Assembly: GCA_025934735.1 (NCBI GenBank) | Contig: JAICWP010000016.1 | Span: 1-64,000 of the forward strand | DNA: 64,000 nucleotides | Reading direction: 5' to 3' | From: Terriglobales bacterium | GTDB taxonomy: Bacteria; Acidobacteriota; Terriglobia; Terriglobales; Acidobacteriaceae | Shown: positions 6,904 through 15,155 of the stretch, in pieces | How positions within the stretch are numbered: position 1 is the stretch's first letter | Layout: each line of letters opens with the position of its first letter | Translations under genes and position numbers: made by a program | The notes under the pieces: generated by a model | The model's database searches: none | Seen by the model: the letters and a program-made list of their open reading frames with translations, nothing else | What the model was told of the DNA's origin: nothing

Positions 6904-8268
6904 ATGGCAGATTTGGCCACACGCATAGAGGTGCAGCAAGGAAGGGCGCTCTCGCCTGACCAGATCTTTGAGATCACACGCGTGCGCGAGAAGGCCCTTT
7001 CCCGCCTGCTGATGGCCTATATCAGCGCCGGGCTGGCATTCATGTTGCTGCCGGGGACATTTCTCGGCGTGTGGAACCTGATCTCAATCGCCGATCGCCA
7101 TGCGGCAGATTCGGTGCCGTCGGCGTGGATCCAGGCCCACGGGCATGCCCAAATCTTCGGCTGGATTGGCAGCTTCATCCTGGGGATTGGCTTTTATTCC
7201 ATTCCCAAGCTGCGGCGGGTCGGCCAGCCCTTTGCGTTGTGGACAGCCTGGGTCTGCTGGGCACTGTGGACCACGGCGGTGGCCCTCCGCTGGGCCAGCA
7301 ACGTCTACTTATGGCATTGGCGCGTGCTGCTGCCGGCAACCGCTAGCGCGGAAGTGATCGCTTATGCGGTGTTTCTGCACGCCGTTTCCGGGCACAAAGG
7401 GAAAAATGCGGGTAAGGAGAAGCTCGACGTCTGGGTCTGGGTGGTACTTATTGCGTCGCTGGGCTTTTTAGCTGACCTACTGGTCAACTTGGCGCTGTCC
7501 ATAGCGACCGCTGTTCAGGGAAGTAGCCCAGCATTCCCGCCCGGCTTGGACCAGCACTTCCTGGTGCTTTCTACCTGGGGATTTCTGGTGCCATTTGTGT
7601 GGGGATTCAGCGCCAAGTGGCTGCCCGTATTTCTTGGCCTTCGTCCGGTTCGGAGAGGGCGGTTGCTGGCGGCGGTGGGGCTGAATACTACCGGGGTGGC
7701 ATGCGCCGTGGCAGGGTGGACGCTGACCGCCAGCGTGCTGCTGCTGGCCGGTAGCATCATGGCCATCCTGGGGCTGCGCTTGTTTGAGCCGCCCCACCAG
7801 GCCCCCAAGATCAAGGGCGTGCATAGCAGCTTTCCTGTGTTTGTGCGCCTGGCCTACGTGTGGCTGCTGATTGCGGGCTCGCTGGGACTTTGGGCAGCTA
7901 CACTCAGCGAAGCGCCGGGTGCGTGGGGCGCTTCGCGGCACGCGCTTACCGTCGGTTTTTTGGCCACAATGGTGTTCAGCATCGGGCAACGGATTCTGCC
8001 CGCCTTTTCCGGCATGCGCCTGCTATTCAGCCCGCGCCTTATGTTTGCTGCGCTGGCCCTGTTGACCCTGGGATGCACGCTCCGCGTCTCGTGCGAAGCC
8101 TTGGCGTATCTGGGGCTTGCGGGTTGGGCTTGGTCGCTGCTTCCGCTCTCTGCGGTAATCGAACTGAGCGCCGTGGCAGCGTTCGCCCTGAACCTGGGGA
8201 TGACGTTTGTGCGTGAGCCGAGGGTCGTAGCGGAAAATAGAGTAGCTGGCACTTGCATGCCGGCGTGA
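6904..8268 (+). CDS. nnrS: NnrS family membrane protein
   Basis: 454 residues with about 12 hydrophobic helices. AWIQAHGHAQIFGWIGSFIL around residues 77-96 and FVWGFSAKWLPVFLGL match the NnrS family, a haem- and copper-containing membrane protein linked to nitrosative-stress tolerance and denitrification clusters. The HGHAQ histidines are the expected haem ligand region. It follows the RIC gene on the same strand. No nitrite or NO reductase is present nearby, which points to protection rather than respiration. The start at 6904 may be a few codons too early. Confidence 0.85.
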   Translation: MADLATRIEVQQGRALSPDQIFEITRVREKALSRLLMAYISAGLAFMLLPGTFLGVWNLISIADRHAADSVPSAWIQAHGHAQIFGWIGSFILGIGFYSIPKLRRVGQPFALWTAWVCWALWTTAVALRWASNVYLWHWRVLLPATASAEVIAYAVFLHAVSGHKGKNAGKEKLDVWVWVVLIASLGFLADLLVNLALSIATAVQGSSPAFPPGLDQHFLVLSTWGFLVPFVWGFSAKWLPVFLGLRPVRRGRLLAAVGLNTTGVACAVAGWTLTASVLLLAGSIMAILGLRLFEPPHQAPKIKGVHSSFPVFVRLAYVWLLIAGSLGLWAATLSEAPGAWGASRHALTVGFLATMVFSIGQRILPAFSGMRLLFSPRLMFAALALLTLGCTLRVSCEALAYLGLAGWAWSLLPLSAVIELSAVAAFALNLGMTFVREPRVVAENRVAGTCMPA

Positions 8269-8373
8269 AGTGTGAAATCCTCCAACCACTAGCTTCCACC
8301 TACTAACTCATTGCCGTGGCAGCGTTGCCGCGGCGCCTAAAAAGGCATAATCTGCCTCCGTACCCCTTCCCCC

Positions 8374-8562
8374 ATGACCGATAGCATAGTCGTTAGCGAG
8401 TGGGATTCCGACCTTTTCCACCGGAAGGTGATGGAGCTGGAGGCCCAGGGCTATGTGGCGCGTCGCGAGACCTACCGCGTCACCGCGGAAATGAATCCCG
8501 AGACGGGCATTGTCAGCCACGTGCACTCGATGGAGCTCTACCGCGACGCGAGAAAGTCGTAA
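8374..8562 (+). CDS. Small acidic protein, unknown function
   Basis: 62 residues. VVSEWDSDLFHRKVMELEAQ suggests an amphipathic helix, then strand-like ARRETYRVTAEMNPETG and SMELYRD. No membrane or signal segment is seen. The sharp start after an intergenic gap and coding-like composition support it as real. I do not recognise the family. It stands alone between nnrS and the convergent M16 peptidase. Confidence 0.55.
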   Translation: MTDSIVVSEWDSDLFHRKVMELEAQGYVARRETYRVTAEMNPETGIVSHVHSMELYRDARKS

Positions 8563-8653
8563 ACCAGGGCGGACGAACAAATGGAAGATTGTCTGGTTGG
8601 CGATTGAACCGCCATCCCAGGTGAGAAGTCGTCAATAACAAAACTTCTATTCC

Positions 8654-9931
8654 TTAGCAGGCGAGCTGGTCGCGGGAGATCTTCAGCCCGTTGAGGTTGC
8701 CGAGCACGGTGACCGCCAGCATCTCCTGGCGGAAGAACTCATCCGCGGTGGCGCGGATATCATCGGTCGTCACCGCTTCAATCCTCTCAATCAGCTCATC
8801 CAGCCCGAGGAAGTGGTCAAAATACATCTCCTGCCGGGCCAGATTCGACATGCGGGCGGTGCTCGACTCCAAACTCAACATCAGGCTGCCCTTAAGCTGG
8901 TCCTTGGCGCGGCGCAATTCGTCGTCGGGCACGGGCTCGTTTTTCAGGCGCCGCAGTTCGACGACGATAGACCCCACCACTTTGGGGGCAGACTCGCGCG
9001 AGGTGCCGGCATAAATCGAGAGGCACCCGGTGTCGCGATAGGGATTCAAATCGCTGTAGATGGCATATACCAGTCCCTGGCGCTCGCGCACGTTCTGAAA
9101 AAGACGCGAGCTCATGCCCCCGCCCAACACCGTGTTCAAGATGTAGGAGCTAAAGCGCTTAGGATGAGCCAGCGGGTAGGCGGGCGTGCCGACGCAAATC
9201 TGTACCTGTTCCAGCGCCTTCTTGTTGCGCATGATAATGCGCGGGTTAATTTTGGGCGGAGCGGTGTGGTAACCGTTGGAGCGGGGATTAAGATGCTGAA
9301 ACTTCTCCACTACCAGGTCGGCAAACTGCTTGTGGTCCACATGGCCGGCAGCGCACACCACCATGTTGCCGGGACTGAAGCGGTCTCCGTAGTAATCGAA
9401 AAGAATCGGCTGCTCGAAGCGTCTAACCGTGTCCTTGGTTCCCAAAATGGGCTTGCCCAGCGGGTGGTCCTTCCAGAAATTCTGGGTGAAGATCTCGTGG
9501 ACCAGGTAGTCGGGGTTGTCCTCGTCCATTTTGATCTCTTCCAGGATGACCCCGCGCTCGCGGCCAATGTCCTTAATGTCAAAGATGGGGTTCAGCACCA
9601 GGTCGCTGAGCACATCCATGGCAATGGGAAGGTGCTCGTCCAGGACCTTGACGTTGAAGCAGATACACTCTTTTGCGGTGAAGGCGTCCATGTTGCCGCC
9701 GATTGAATCCACCTGGCGAGCAATATCCTCGGCGGTGCGCGATTTCGTTCCCTTGAACACCATGTGCTCGACGAAGTGGGTGATGCCATTCCACTGCGGA
9801 TCTTCGTCACGGGAACCGCTTTTTATCCAAATTCCAATCGAGACCGAACGAATGTGCTGCATTTCCTCAGTGATGATGGTCAAGCCGTTAGGCAGCGCTT
9901 CCCGAGAGATGTTGCTTAGCTCTTGAACCAT
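8654..9931 (-). CDS. M16 family zinc peptidase (processing-peptidase type)
   Basis: 425 residues. The inverted zinc motif HFVEH at 52-56 gives ligands His52 and His56 and catalytic Glu55; the downstream ERGVILEEI segment supplies the third ligand Glu. Residues 1-210 are the catalytic M16_N domain and about 170-400 the M16_C domain (with VYAIYSDL). The length fits the PqqL/YmxG-like bacterial group related to mitochondrial processing peptidase beta. It has no signal peptide. It is a single gene, divergent from rlmN across a 213-bp gap that contains an inverted repeat. Confidence 0.95.
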   Translation of the reverse strand: MVQELSNISREALPNGLTIITEEMQHIRSVSIGIWIKSGSRDEDPQWNGITHFVEHMVFKGTKSRTAEDIARQVDSIGGNMDAFTAKECICFNVKVLDEHLPIAMDVLSDLVLNPIFDIKDIGRERGVILEEIKMDEDNPDYLVHEIFTQNFWKDHPLGKPILGTKDTVRRFEQPILFDYYGDRFSPGNMVVCAAGHVDHKQFADLVVEKFQHLNPRSNGYHTAPPKINPRIIMRNKKALEQVQICVGTPAYPLAHPKRFSSYILNTVLGGGMSSRLFQNVRERQGLVYAIYSDLNPYRDTGCLSIYAGTSRESAPKVVGSIVVELRRLKNEPVPDDELRRAKDQLKGSLMLSLESSTARMSNLARQEMYFDHFLGLDELIERIEAVTTDDIRATADEFFRQEMLAVTVLGNLNGLKISRDQLAC

Positions 9932-9978
9932 GTTGTCACCTGAGGCCCTGAGAAAGAGGAGAACGAAGCGGATAAATC

Positions 9979-10003
9979 AGCCTGTACAATTGTGACACAG
10001 GCT
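9979..10003. promoter_or_regulatory. Inverted repeat between divergent M16 peptidase and rlmN
   Basis: AGCCTGT and ACAGGCT arms, 7 of 7 bases, are separated by 11 bases with an inner TGT...ACA. It sits 47 bp before the M16 start and 141 bp before rlmN, where an operator or a promoter-proximal hairpin could lie. No regulator can be named. Confidence 0.35.
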
Positions 10004-10144
10004 GGGCCCTCCCGCTATAAGTGAATTACTGCTTAAGAATCAACAGCTTACATTGAAAGCTGCGGCAATTGCTTGCGCCGGGCCGCTTTTGCGCGATGGC
10101 GCCGATTAGAATGTCGAAGAGGGCGGGCGGTAGTCCAACGAAGC

Positions 10145-11245
10145 ATGAAAGCGGAAAGAGAGAAATCGCTTTTAGGCCTTGATATTCAGGAGCTTACGGA
10201 GCTTGTTGAAGGTTCCGGGGAGCCTGCTTATCGGGGACGGCAGCTGTTCCAGGCTATCTACGGCGAACGGCTGCAATCTCCTGAGCAAATCTCCACACTG
10301 CCGCAGAATTTTCGGCGTTCGCTGCTCGACCAGGGCTACTCGGTGGGCCTGCCCACCATCGAAAAGCGATTTGTGTCAAGCGACGGCACGGTGCGCTATC
10401 TGATCGCGTTCGGCGACACAGAAAGCGTGGAGACGGTGTGGATGCCGGAAGGCGATTACGGCGAAGCGGGCGACGGCACCGAGGCCGGCGATGAAGAAGA
10501 AAAGCAGTGGCAGCGCGCCACCATTTGCGTTTCCAGCCAAGTGGGCTGCGCGGTGGGCTGCGAGTTCTGCCTAACGGCGTTGCTGGGGGTAAAACGCAAC
10601 CTTACGGCCGGGGAAATCGTGGGGCAGGTTATCGCCGTGCTCAACGATCAGCAGGCGTTTCCCGGGAGAGCGCGCCTGAATCTGGTGTTCATGGGCATGG
10701 GCGAGCCCCTGCTGAACTACGACAACTTCATGAAAGCGGTGCGCTTGCTGGTGGAGGGTGTGGGTATTCCCGAATCGCGCATGACCGTATCCACCGCCGG
10801 GATTGTGCCCCGCATTTATGACCTGGGAAAAGAGGCAGTCCGGCCCAAGCTGGCGATTTCTCTGAACGCGCCCAATGATGAGCTGCGCAGCCGGGTGATG
10901 CCGCTCAATCACAAGTGGAATGTGCAGGCGCTGCTGGCGGCGGCGCGGGAATTTCCGCTGAGGAGCCGGGAGCGGCTGACCTTCGAATACGTGCTGCTGA
11001 ACGGGGTGAACGATTCCGCTGAGAATGCCAAGGAAGTGCTGGAATTGGTTCGCGGCATGCGCGCCAAAGTGAACCTGATTGCCCTCAACCCCGGCCCAGG
11101 GATTGATTTTTCCACCCCGGATGAGGAGCGGGTGCTGGCTTTCCAGCAGGTACTCATGCGCGGTGGGGTTCCTGCCTTCATTCGCAAGCCTCGGGGCCGA
11201 GACATTTATGCGGCGTGCGGGCAGCTGAAGAGAACCAGCAGTTAG
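10145..11245 (+). CDS. rlmN: 23S rRNA (adenine2503-C2)-methyltransferase RlmN
   Basis: 366 residues from the ATG at 10145, chosen because family homology begins there; an upstream in-frame start adds an Arg-rich stretch. The radical-SAM cluster motif is CAVGCEFC with Cys135, Cys139 and Cys142. MGMGEPLLNYDN is the SAM-binding GGE-like motif, and the C-terminal AACGQL holds the methyl-carrying Cys pair partner. It methylates A2503 of 23S rRNA and A37 of some tRNAs. Unusually, about 20 acidic/Gly residues (102-121) are inserted just before the cluster-binding region. The product is cytoplasmic and the gene is monocistronic. Confidence 0.96.
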   Translation: MKAEREKSLLGLDIQELTELVEGSGEPAYRGRQLFQAIYGERLQSPEQISTLPQNFRRSLLDQGYSVGLPTIEKRFVSSDGTVRYLIAFGDTESVETVWMPEGDYGEAGDGTEAGDEEEKQWQRATICVSSQVGCAVGCEFCLTALLGVKRNLTAGEIVGQVIAVLNDQQAFPGRARLNLVFMGMGEPLLNYDNFMKAVRLLVEGVGIPESRMTVSTAGIVPRIYDLGKEAVRPKLAISLNAPNDELRSRVMPLNHKWNVQALLAAAREFPLRSRERLTFEYVLLNGVNDSAENAKEVLELVRGMRAKVNLIALNPGPGIDFSTPDEERVLAFQQVLMRGGVPAFIRKPRGRDIYAACGQLKRTSS

Positions 11246-11757
11246 CAGGGGCGAGCAGTGAGCAGCAGCATCTAGCCCGGCGAAATTGATATTTGGCGAC
11301 GGGCTTGCCAAAAAAGAATTCCTCAGGGGCTAAAGCCCGAATCTCTAAGCTGCTTGTACGGCTCGGCTGAAGCCGAGCCCTTCCGAAAGAGCTCTTCCGG
11401 GAAACCGGTACAGCCCGGCTGAAAGCCGATGCCGTTCAAACCTTTAGCAGGTTCCTTGCGATGAGGACCCGCGTCGCAGGCCACGCCAGTGCGAATTGCT
11501 AGGTTCGCAACAGAGCTTCCAATCCGCTGCTGGGCTGAGTGCTGAATGCCGTAAGCCGAGGCCTGAGTACAGTGCGGAGTGCGGGCTGCTGAGTGCTGCT
11601 CCCTGGCCAACCCCTGCTTACCCGGTGGCTTCTCTCCCTACAGACAGTCCCTACGTTCACAGCTAGCGTCCTCAAACATAGATGCTGTGCACCGACCCGC
11701 TCCCGCCGTCATGGGCAAGAGCGGGTTTTAACTTTGAAATGCGAAGGGAGATGAGCT
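11246..11757. repeat. Intergenic cluster of GGCTAAAGCC-type REP hairpins
   Basis: This 512-bp gap has no credible gene. It holds at least three hairpins. GGGC-TAAA-GCCC is at 11327-11338. GGCTCGGCT-GA-AGCCGAGCC is at 11360-11379, with perfect 9-bp arms. CGGCT-GAA-AGCCG is at 11416-11428. An AAGAGCTCTT palindrome lies at 11387-11396. The shared GGCTRAAGCC core marks a repetitive extragenic palindrome family. It lies downstream of rlmN, so read-through transcripts would be capped by these stems. Bases 11450-11757 show nothing further I can name, apart from the ribosome-binding site AAGGGAGATGAGCT before the DJ-1 gene. Confidence 0.7.
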
Positions 11758-12324
11758 ATGGCGCAAGAACTCAGCGGAATGAAGGTGGCAATTATCGCAA
11801 CCCAGGATTTCGAAGAATCGGAGCTGACCGAACCCAAGAAGGCGCTCGAATCGGCGGGAGCCAAGACGGTGGTGATCTCGCAAAAGCCAGGGAAGATCCA
11901 GGCTGTCCGCCATGACGAGAAAACCATTCAGGTGGATGTGGAGATGACGTTTGACCAGGTGCAGGCGTCCGAGTTCGACGCGGTACAGATTCCCGGCGGC
12001 GCGCTGAATGCGGACACGCTGCGGGTAGTGCCAGAGGCGCAGGAGTTCGTGCGGGAGATGGACCGCAACGGCAAGCCTATTGCGGTGATCTGCCACGGGC
12101 CTTGGCTGCTGGTGTCGGCAGGGCTGGTGCGCGGCCGCAAGATGACCAGCTATCACACCATCCAGGACGACATACGGAACGCCGGCGCGCAGTGGCAGGA
12201 TGCGGAGTGCGTGCGCGACAAAAATTGGGTGAGCAGCCGCCAGCCATCGGATTTACCGGCGTTCAATCGCGAGATGATTCGTTTGTTCAGCGAACAGCGC
12301 GGGCGGGAGAAGCGGGTCGCTTAA
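11758..12324 (+). CDS. DJ-1/PfpI family protein (deglycase/glyoxalase III-like)
   Basis: 188 residues. The nucleophile elbow AVICHGPWLL gives Cys112 followed by His113, and Glu20 in DFEESEL matches the conserved acidic residue of PfpI. The layout and length match PfpI/YhbO/YraA proteins, described as intracellular peptidases or as deglycases/glyoxalases acting on methylglyoxal-modified macromolecules. The product is cytoplasmic. An AAGGGAGATGAG ribosome-binding site precedes the ATG. It lies 190 bp before the zinc alcohol dehydrogenase; both are plausible aldehyde-stress genes, but a palindromic element separates them. Confidence 0.92.
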   Translation: MAQELSGMKVAIIATQDFEESELTEPKKALESAGAKTVVISQKPGKIQAVRHDEKTIQVDVEMTFDQVQASEFDAVQIPGGALNADTLRVVPEAQEFVREMDRNGKPIAVICHGPWLLVSAGLVRGRKMTSYHTIQDDIRNAGAQWQDAECVRDKNWVSSRQPSDLPAFNREMIRLFSEQRGREKRVA

Positions 12325-12339
12325 GAGCGAAGCAAGAGC

Positions 12340-12484
12340 TCAACGCGGAGGACGCCAGAGAAATACATCAACGCAGAGTACGCAGAGAACAACAACTTAA
12401 GAGAAAACCGCGTTTGTTGTACTGGTTTTCCTTTCGCATGTTTCTCTGCGTTCTCTGCGATAGCCTCTACGCCCTCTGCGTTAA
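12340..12484. repeat. MITE-like palindromic element, left of the alcohol dehydrogenase
   Basis: The left side has CAACGCGGAGGACGCCAGAG and CAACGCAGAGTACGCAGAGA. The right side has TTTCTCTGCGTTCTCTGCGA and CTCTACGCCCTCTGCGTT, the reverse complement of the left arms. The sides flank about 45 bp of AT-richer core. The ends (AACGCAGAG/CTCTGCGTT) match those of the element at 13757. No transposase is encoded. Confidence 0.75.
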
Positions 12485-12514
12485 AAGATTTTGAACAATG
12501 AAAGGAGATGAGAG

Positions 12515-13747
12515 ATGAAAGCAGTGGTGTTTCACGGTGTGGGCGATATTCGTATAGATGAAGTTCCCAAGCCCAAAATCAAAGAATCCACAGACGCAAT
12601 CGTGCGGCTGACGGCGAGCGCCATCTGCGGCACCGACCTGCACATGGTACGCGGCACGGCAGCTGGGATGAAGCCGGGCACGATTCTAGGCCACGAAGGC
12701 GTGGGCATTGTGGAGGAGGTGGGCCCAGGGGTGCGCAATTTCCAGCCGGGTGATCGAGTGGTGATCGGCTCCACCATCGGTTGCGGCTACTGCTCCTATT
12801 GCCGGGCCGGCTACTACTCGCAGTGCGACAACGCCAATCCCAACGGACGCCATGCCGGAACCGCGTTCTTTGGCGGTCCCAAGGAGAGCGGCCCATTTGA
12901 CGGCATGCAGGCCGAGTACGTGCGGGTGCCGTTCGCCAATGTGGGCATGGTCAAGCTGCCGGATGAGGTGCGCGACGATCAGGCCATCCTGATTTCCGAC
13001 ATCTTTCCCACCGGCTACATGGCGGCCGAGCTAGCCGACATCCATCCCGGGGTGGCGGTCGCGGTGTTCGGCTGCGGGCCAGTAGGCCAATTCGTGATTG
13101 CCAGCCTCAAGTTGCTGGGAGCTGGCCGCATCTTCGCCATAGACACCATCCCTTCCCGCCTGGCGATGGCAAAGAAGCAGGGAGCAGAAACAATTGACTT
13201 CAACACCGAGGATCCCGTGGAGGCCTTGCGCGAACTGACCGGGGGCATTGGCGTTGATCGCGCGGTGGACGCGGTGGGCGTGGATGCCGTGGCGCCACAC
13301 TCCGGTCCCGCCGTTAAGGAATACGAACAGGTAAAAAGGCAGATGAAGCAGGAACTGGAGCAGGTGGCACCAAAAACCAACCCAGAAGGCGGTAACTGGA
13401 AGCCAGGCGACGCTCCATCCATGGTATTTCCGTGGGCGGTGAAAGGCCTGGCCAAGGCGGGCACGCTTTCCATCATCGGCGTGTACCCGGAAACCGTGCA
13501 GCTATTCCCCATCGGCGCGGCTATGAACAAGAACCTGACGCTCAACATGGGGAACTGCAATCACCGCAAGTACATCCCCAAGCTGGTGGACTTGGTGCGC
13601 ACAGGCGAGGTGGATCCTACCGAGATCCTCACCCACTCCGGCCCGCTGAGCGGGGCGATCGAAGCCTATAAGAACTTCGATAAGCGAGCGGAGGGCTGGA
13701 TCAAGGTGATGGTGGAGCCGCAAGCGCCGCCGGCAATTGCGGCGTGA
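12515..13747 (+). CDS. Zinc-dependent alcohol/formaldehyde dehydrogenase (MDR superfamily)
   Basis: 410 residues. Catalytic zinc ligands are Cys38 (ICGTDLH) and His60-Glu61 (LGHEGVG). The structural-zinc lobe is C90-G-Y-C93-S-Y-C96 with C104. The Rossmann motif VFGCGPVGQ lies near residue 188. The length and the extended region at 265-310 (VKEYEQVKRQMKQELEQ) resemble glutathione-independent formaldehyde dehydrogenase-like and FdhA-type MDR proteins. NAD(H) is the likely cofactor because an acidic residue, FAIDTIPSR, ends strand two. Palindromic MITE-like elements lie 31 bp upstream and 10 bp downstream. An AAAGGAGATGAG ribosome-binding site precedes the start. Confidence 0.92.
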   Translation: MKAVVFHGVGDIRIDEVPKPKIKESTDAIVRLTASAICGTDLHMVRGTAAGMKPGTILGHEGVGIVEEVGPGVRNFQPGDRVVIGSTIGCGYCSYCRAGYYSQCDNANPNGRHAGTAFFGGPKESGPFDGMQAEYVRVPFANVGMVKLPDEVRDDQAILISDIFPTGYMAAELADIHPGVAVAVFGCGPVGQFVIASLKLLGAGRIFAIDTIPSRLAMAKKQGAETIDFNTEDPVEALRELTGGIGVDRAVDAVGVDAVAPHSGPAVKEYEQVKRQMKQELEQVAPKTNPEGGNWKPGDAPSMVFPWAVKGLAKAGTLSIIGVYPETVQLFPIGAAMNKNLTLNMGNCNHRKYIPKLVDLVRTGEVDPTEILTHSGPLSGAIEAYKNFDKRAEGWIKVMVEPQAPPAIAA

Positions 13748-13756
13748 GAACCCAAC

Positions 13757-13864
13757 CTCAACGCAGAGGACGCGGAGAGAAAAAAGGGGAAAATCGAGCT
13801 CACTCCTGCGTCCTTGCTTGCGAGGCTTTCTCTCTGTTGGGTTCTGCGAGCCTCTGCGTTGAAG
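13757..13864. repeat. MITE-like palindromic element, right of the alcohol dehydrogenase
   Basis: The left end CTCAACGCAGAGGACGCGGA and the right end GCGAGCCTCTGCGTTGAAG are inverted repeats around a short core, with GAGAGAAA and TTTCTCTC inside them. It belongs to the same family as 12340-12484 and the ligD insertion at 3034. Confidence 0.75.
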
Positions 13865-13936
13865 TTTTTAAAATGCGGCGGGCCTCCACTGAGTGGTGCA
13901 CAGTGGAGGCCCGGCTGCGCCCAGGGAGAAGCCGAC

Positions 13937-14746
13937 TTACTTGCGCGAGTCTGCCGGCGAAACCGCCGCTGCCGAGTTTTCCACTACGGAAGCGTCGGGC
14001 TGCCCTGTGGCCGGCACAATCTTCACCGTCTGCAGAATGGAATCCAGGCGGCTCAGCACCAGTTCGGGGTTGAGTTCCCGGGCCATCCCATCCTGATTCG
14101 CGGTTTTCACGCCCATCTCGATTTCGTAGCAGGTTCCATTCTCGAAAGAGACGTAATTGCGCAACGTGGAAGTCTGGCCGTGGCCCCCGCTGGAGGTCTC
14201 GATCCAGTGGAAGTCCTGTCCCTGTATGGAAACGGTGTCCAGCTTGGCGTCTTTGGCCGGACTGAGCGTCTGCAGGCATTCCTGTTCGTTGAGATCCTCG
14301 TTCAGGCTGAGAGTGAAATAACCGTTTTCGAAATCGCTGTCGGGATAGAACCCCTGCGGGATTTCCACGCGAGCCAGGGTGAACTGCCCGTCGTGGCCGT
14401 CGGACCTGGGCTTAAGCGAAGCATCACCCTTAGACATAGCGCGGGCGTTCAGGAACGCGTACTGCCATGGATAGCGGAAAGAGACTCCGTAATCCCGGCT
14501 CACGAAGTTGCCGGACTTGACCGGATCGGGCCGCTTTGGCTTTCCGACTTGGGGAGACGGTTCCGAGACAATCGGCACCACGGTGGAAAGCGCCATCGGC
14601 TTAACGGTGGCGGTGGAAGAAACGGGCGAGTTCATCGACTGCTTGTTCGGTTTGGTGGAGCAGGCAAGCGCCGTCACCAGGGCGGCGAGTGTGCCGAGCA
14701 GAATCACTGCACGGCGGTTGCGAGAATTCTTGTTGGCTGAGTTCAT
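13937..14746 (-). CDS. Putative lipoprotein with a PsbP/MOG1-like domain, unknown function
   Basis: 269 residues from the ATG at 14746, preceded by GGAGGGGACC and giving a clean signal sequence (NRRAVILLGTLAALVTALAC). The Cys after ALA is an approximate lipobox. After a Ser/Pro-rich linker, the core starts FVSRDYGVSFRYPWQYAF, a pattern seen in PsbP-like/DUF1795 extracytoplasmic proteins. It continues with QGQDFHWIETSSGGHGQ and NYVSFENGTCYEIEMGVKT. It should be membrane-anchored on the periplasmic side. The domain assignment is tentative. It is a single gene. Confidence 0.65.
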   Translation of the reverse strand: MNSANKNSRNRRAVILLGTLAALVTALACSTKPNKQSMNSPVSSTATVKPMALSTVVPIVSEPSPQVGKPKRPDPVKSGNFVSRDYGVSFRYPWQYAFLNARAMSKGDASLKPRSDGHDGQFTLARVEIPQGFYPDSDFENGYFTLSLNEDLNEQECLQTLSPAKDAKLDTVSIQGQDFHWIETSSGGHGQTSTLRNYVSFENGTCYEIEMGVKTANQDGMARELNPELVLSRLDSILQTVKIVPATGQPDASVVENSAAAVSPADSRK

Positions 14747-15155
14747 ATTTGGTCCCCTCCTTGGGCCCGCTGTGGCATTGGCACACAACTGGCCGAAGAG
14801 AGCGCGTTGATTGCAGGGAAGATAGGAAGCTCAACAAATGCAGATGCGTGGATCAACGAAGACAGCGTGGGTGGGGGCACACGCTCCGCGCTCCTGCTTA
14901 ACAAACAAGCAGGTGCTTCGCTGCGCTGCAGGAGAATCCTAAATTCCAATGCAAAGTGGTTGCGAGGGCGAGCCCCCTCGCAACAGCCCGCGTGCCGCCC
15001 GGCGCTATTCCAGTCGTGTCTGGCCGGACACGGTGTGTTGACCGTTACACATTGCCGCAATAAGCCGCAGTCGTAAGCTCCTCATTTTCAATAATGTTCG
15101 AATGGAGGCCCCGTTGCCACTCCTGCTGGCGAAGGTCAGCAGCGAGGTGGCAAAC
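14747..15155. repeat. Intergenic region with two strong hairpins
   Basis: This 409-bp gap has no credible gene. CCTGCTT/AAGCAGG pairs at 14893-14913. GTTGCGAGGG-CGAGCC-CCCTCGCAAC pairs at 14959-14984 with a perfect 10-bp stem. Neither is followed by a T-run, so they look like repeat elements rather than classical terminators. Promoters for the divergent lipoprotein and L,D-transpeptidase genes must lie here. Confidence 0.6.

Noticed and set aside
11323-11610. 95-codon open frame on the minus strand
   Set aside because: It runs through the REP hairpins, has no domain or membrane features and reads as non-coding repeat sequence.
12102-12494. 130-codon open frame over the DJ-1 gene end
   Set aside because: It overlaps the PfpI gene in another frame and continues into the palindromic element.
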